Below, one piece after another: positions 61,181 to 64,000 of a stretch of 64,000 nucleotides of DNA. Position numbers and translations under genes: made by a program. Every line of letters begins with the position of its first letter. Position 1 is the stretch's first letter. Source of the DNA: Gloeotrichia echinulata CP02 (lineage in GTDB: Bacteria; Cyanobacteriota; Cyanobacteriia; Cyanobacteriales; Nostocaceae); the NCBI GenBank assembly GCA_038087035.1, contig CP051187.1, forward strand, positions 4,283,001 through 4,347,000, written 5' to 3'. The notes beneath the pieces were generated by a model that saw only the letters and a program-made list of their open reading frames with translations, had not been told where the DNA came from and searched no databases.

Positions 61181-61789
61181 ATGTCCCGATATAGAGGGCC
61201 CCGCCTCAGAATAGTACGTCGCTTGGGCGACTTGCCAGGATTAACTCGTAAAAGCGCTAGACGCGCCTATCCACCTGGTCAGCATGGTCAGAACCGTAAG
61301 AAGCGCTCTGAGTATGCCATTCGTCTAGAAGAAAAGCAAAAGCTGCGCTTAAACTACGGTCTCACAGAAAAGCAACTACTACGCTATGTCCGCAAAGCCA
61401 GACGTGTAACTGGTTCTACCGGACAAGTGCTGTTGCAACTGCTAGAAATGCGTTTAGATAATACGATTTTTCGCTTGGGTCTAGCTCCCACAATTCCAGC
61501 AGCTCGTCAACTGGTAAATCACGGTCATATAACTGTCAATGGTCGTGTAGTGGATATCGCCAGCTACCAAATCCGTCCCGGTGAGGAAATAGCTGTCAGA
61601 AATAAAGAAGCATCTCGCAAATTGGCGGAAGCTAACTTACAATATCCCGGTTTAGCTAACCTCCCCAGCCATCTGGAGTTTGACAAAAACAAATTGCTTG
61701 CTAAAGTCAACGGCGTGATTGAGCGGGAATGGGTAGCGCTACAAGTTAACGAACTGCTGGTTGTGGAATACTACTCACGACAAGCGTAA
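61181..61789 (+). CDS. rpsD: 30S ribosomal protein S4
   Basis: The 202-residue protein starts MSRYRGPRLRIVRRLGDLPG, with the S4 N-terminal domain and a C-terminal S4 RNA-binding domain (LDNTIFRLGLAPTIPAARQL, NGRVVDIASYQIRPG). It is a primary 16S rRNA-binding assembly protein. As in other cyanobacteria it is a separate gene outside the large ribosomal operons. Length is normal. Confidence 0.98.
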   Translation: MSRYRGPRLRIVRRLGDLPGLTRKSARRAYPPGQHGQNRKKRSEYAIRLEEKQKLRLNYGLTEKQLLRYVRKARRVTGSTGQVLLQLLEMRLDNTIFRLGLAPTIPAARQLVNHGHITVNGRVVDIASYQIRPGEEIAVRNKEASRKLAEANLQYPGLANLPSHLEFDKNKLLAKVNGVIEREWVALQVNELLVVEYYSRQA

Positions 61790-61859
61790 TTATCAGTCCT
61801 TGGTCATTCGTCCTTAGTCTTTCATAAATGACAAATGACAAATGACAAATGACAAATGA
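61790..61859. repeat. AAATGAC heptamers between convergent genes
   Basis: Five AAATGAC units (61826-61860) separate rpsD from the convergent moaA. The stop of moaA follows immediately. Confidence 0.85.
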
Positions 61860-62846
61860 CTAACCGCCAATTTGCGACATGGTACGAGTGTAAGCGGCTG
61901 CCGTACCAGAGTCGCGTTGCTTAAAGTTAATTTCTGGCTTGATTGCTAGTAATAGCCTGACCTGCTCTTGCAATTGGGTGGTGCTAATGCCATGACGCAG
62001 AGCAGTTTTCAGGTCAATTTGAGCTTTTTCATTCAATAAACAGGGGCGTAGCCAGCCATCAGCACTCAGGCGCATCCGGTTACAGCGATCGCAAAAACAC
62101 TCGGACATCTGACTAATAAATCCTAATGTTCCCTTCGCTCCCGGTATTTGAAAGACATCGGCTGGACCATTACCACGAATTTGCGAATCTGTCAAGCCCC
62201 AGCGATGGCGGATGCGTTGTCGCAGTTCTGCGGAAGATACCCAACCGCGATCGCCAAATAATTCCCAATTGCCAATAGGCATAAATTCAATAAACCGGAC
62301 GTGCCATTGTTTATCAATGGTCAAAGCGGCTAAATCTAAAACTTCGTGGTCATTGACCCCTGGAATTATCACTACATTCAGCTTCAGAGGGTCAAAGCCG
62401 ACGCGATAAGCTGCTTGAATACCATCCCAGACCTCTTGCCAGCGCGAACGTCCGTGATTGCCGATAATTTGGTCAAAGGTGTCGGCATCGAGAGAGTCTA
62501 GGCTAATATTAATACGCCGCAAACCAGCATTATAAAGGTTTTGTGCCAAGGGTGCAAGCAAAAACCCATTGGTGGTCATTGAGAGGTCTTGGGTTTGGTC
62601 AAAAGCAGCAATTTGTCTGACCAATTCCACCACACGGGGACGTAGTAAGGGTTCCCCCCCAGTCAAACGAAAACGAGTAAAGCCTACAGGGATAAACACC
62701 TCTTGAATTAGCGTCAGGAGTTCGGAGTCAGTCAATAATTGTTGCTTGACAATATAATCAAGTTCCGTCTCCTCTGGCATACAGTATTGACAGCGGAAAT
62801 TACAGCGATCGATTAGGCTAATGCGGAGGTAGTCTACCTGGTTCAT
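61860..62846 (-). CDS. moaA: GTP 3',8-cyclase
   Basis: The 328-residue radical SAM enzyme has the first cluster C15-X3-C19-X2-C22 (DRCNFRCQYCMPEE), GGEPLLRP, and a second C-terminal cluster (CDRCNRMRLSADGWLRPCLL). It ends in the characteristic MSQIGG, whose terminal Gly-Gly is needed for catalysis. It performs the first step of molybdenum cofactor synthesis. No moaC or other moa gene is adjacent. Confidence 0.97.
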   Translation of the reverse strand: MNQVDYLRISLIDRCNFRCQYCMPEETELDYIVKQQLLTDSELLTLIQEVFIPVGFTRFRLTGGEPLLRPRVVELVRQIAAFDQTQDLSMTTNGFLLAPLAQNLYNAGLRRINISLDSLDADTFDQIIGNHGRSRWQEVWDGIQAAYRVGFDPLKLNVVIIPGVNDHEVLDLAALTIDKQWHVRFIEFMPIGNWELFGDRGWVSSAELRQRIRHRWGLTDSQIRGNGPADVFQIPGAKGTLGFISQMSECFCDRCNRMRLSADGWLRPCLLNEKAQIDLKTALRHGISTTQLQEQVRLLLAIKPEINFKQRDSGTAAAYTRTMSQIGG

Positions 62847-62863
62847 TTTGAGTCTTTATTTCT

Positions 62864-62998
62864 GGCGTTGCTGATTTAAAGTATGAATTAGTCTCACGCA
62901 TTCGGCGGAGCCGTTCCCGCAGGGTAGGCGCAAAGGCGCAAAGAATCGTTTTTAGTCATGTCGCAAAATCCCAATTCATACTCTGATTCAGCAACGCC
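62864..62998. mobile_element. MITE with 7-bp target duplication upstream of moaA
   Basis: GGCGTTGCTGATTTAAAGTA and its near-inverse TACTCTGATTCAGCAACGCC bound a 135-bp element. TATTTCT occurs directly on both sides (62857-62863 and 62999-63005). It lies 18 bases from the moaA ATG, so it must affect its leader or promoter. Confidence 0.88.
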
Positions 62999-63075
62999 TA
63001 TTTCTGCTGGCGGGTAGAAGCCGGGTCAAAAGAAGCGCTACAGTAAGAACATCCCCCAAAAGTCCTCAACTCCCT

Positions 63076-64000
63076 ATGCCTCGTTGGTTTAATACCGCAG
63101 GGCCTTGTAAGGCTGATATTCACTACATGCTACCGCCAACTGTTCGGCTGCCTTCTTTAGAGCGACTAATTGCTCAAGAAAGCTATTTTGTCATCCACGC
63201 TCCTCGCCAAACTGGTAAAACTACGGCAATGATGGCTTTAGCAAAACAGCTTACAGAAAGCGGAAGCTACACCGCAGTCATGGTATCTGTGGAAGTAGGG
63301 GCACCGTTTAGTGATGATCCAGGAGCAGCCGAATTAGCAATTCTTGGTGCTTGGCGTGATACAATTGCAATCCGTTTGCCTCAAGAACTACAACCACCTA
63401 CTTGGTCGTTCGAGGATGCAGGACAAAGGATTAGAGCTAGTTTGCAGGCATGGGCACAGGCAACACCCAGACCTTTAGTTCTGTTTATAGATGAAATTGA
63501 CTCTTTGCAGGATAAAGCACTGATTTCGATTTTGCGGCAGTTACGCGATGGTTATCCAGAACGTCCAAAAAACTTTCCCTTATCTGTCGGGTTAATCGGT
63601 TTACGAGATGTGCGGGATTATAAGGTTGCTTCTGGTGGTAGCGATAGATTAAATACAGCCAGTCCCTTTAATATCAAAGTCCGCTCCCTAACTTTGAGAG
63701 ATTTTAATGCCACAGAAGTGGCGCAACTATACCAACAACATACCGATGACACGGGACAAGTTTTTACCTCACAAGCAATTGAGACAGCGTTTGATTTGAC
63801 TCAGGGACAGCCTTGGTTAGTAAATGCTCTTGCTAAAGAAATTGTCGAAGAAATGGTAACAGATACGAAGATCGCAATTACACCTGAGCATATTCACGAA
63901 GCTAAAGAAGTGCTAATTAAAAGGCAAGATACTCATCTTGATTCCTTAGCCGAAAGACTACGAGAACCAAGGGTAAAGGCAATTATTGAACCGATACTTG
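63076..64000 (+). CDS. AAA-family ATPase, N-terminal part
   Basis: ATG at 63076 (MPRWFNTAGPCKADIHYMLP), open to the right edge, so 308 residues are visible. A degenerate P-loop APRQTGKTT (~44-52), Walker B VLFIDEIDSL (~135-144) and a C-terminal AAA-lid/winged region (LTLRDFNATEVAQLYQQHT, FDLTQGQPWLVNALAKEIV) match the AAA-like/STAND-type ATPases common in cyanobacteria. Such proteins often carry effector or sensor domains further on, outside this window. Role unknown. Confidence 0.8.
   Translation, partial: MPRWFNTAGPCKADIHYMLPPTVRLPSLERLIAQESYFVIHAPRQTGKTTAMMALAKQLTESGSYTAVMVSVEVGAPFSDDPGAAELAILGAWRDTIAIRLPQELQPPTWSFEDAGQRIRASLQAWAQATPRPLVLFIDEIDSLQDKALISILRQLRDGYPERPKNFPLSVGLIGLRDVRDYKVASGGSDRLNTASPFNIKVRSLTLRDFNATEVAQLYQQHTDDTGQVFTSQAIETAFDLTQGQPWLVNALAKEIVEEMVTDTKIAITPEHIHEAKEVLIKRQDTHLDSLAERLREPRVKAIIEPIL

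Noticed and set aside
1..64000. tRNA or rRNA genes
   Set aside because: Scanning for T-loop (GGTTCRANYC) and conserved rRNA stretches gave nothing with a plausible cloverleaf or context. A tRNAscan run would settle it.

Overview
The window comes from a filamentous, heterocyst-forming cyanobacterium of the Nostoc/Calothrix/Tolypothrix type. It carries a full-length 299-residue HetR gene, a CpcL-type phycobilisome linker with a membrane anchor, a ferredoxin-thioredoxin reductase variable chain, many GCGATCGC (HIP1-type) octamers, and dense heptameric short tandem repeats (STRRs) of the kind known from heterocystous cyanobacteria. No rRNA, tRNA or CRISPR array was recognised. Calls rest on reading the sequence and on recalled family knowledge; no database search was run.

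Bases 1-7300: a CPBP-protease tail, two broken toxin-antitoxin loci, and housekeeping or conserved genes (pentapeptide protein, DICT/HD protein, B12/radical SAM protein, DUF1830, DUF4079). In both TA loci the toxin reading frame runs into the same family of GC-rich palindromic repeat.

Bases 7467-33597, the most interesting part: two tandem paralogous modules with the same order and orientation. Each has a membrane Ser/Thr kinase with C-terminal TPRs (+), a giant two-partner-secretion exoprotein ending in a CHAT caspase-like protease (-), trypsin-like protein(s) (-), and a TpsB outer-membrane transporter (+). Module 1 (7467-20519) has a vWA domain with a calcium-loop-like insert in its exoprotein, a trypsin homologue that has lost its His and Ser, and an inserted FHA / FAD-protein / membrane-protein trio. 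Module 2 (21334-33597) has two apparently active trypsin-like proteases and a COP23 protein. My inference is a cell-surface proteolytic system: CHAT proteases exported through TpsB, periplasmic trypsins or a pseudo-trypsin for maturation or regulation, and trans-membrane kinases whose TPRs face the periplasm.

Bases 33845-49800: mostly core genes, with a membrane protein and ABC ATPase, an OmpR-type response regulator with an unusual acidic pocket, the monothiol glutaredoxin-BolA pair, a truncated TnpB, an S8 protease with P domain, PlsC, TadA, GrxC, FtrV, a PP2C phosphatase and FtsH.

Bases 50516-64000: CpcL, an FMN reductase, a ferrochelatase-like protein with a natural seven-histidine tail, a DMT transporter with a coiled coil and 102-bp internal repeats, a 2-kb gene-free, repeat-filled region before hetR, then hetR, a Cys-patterned secreted protein, rpsD, moaA and the start of an AAA ATPase.

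Intergenic DNA is unusually rich in repeats. There are at least six MITE-like elements (two with clear target duplications), a two-copy 120/130-bp structured repeat, IS200/IS605-like ends without a transposase, and several minisatellites. In several places these repeats supply start or stop codons of neighbouring genes.
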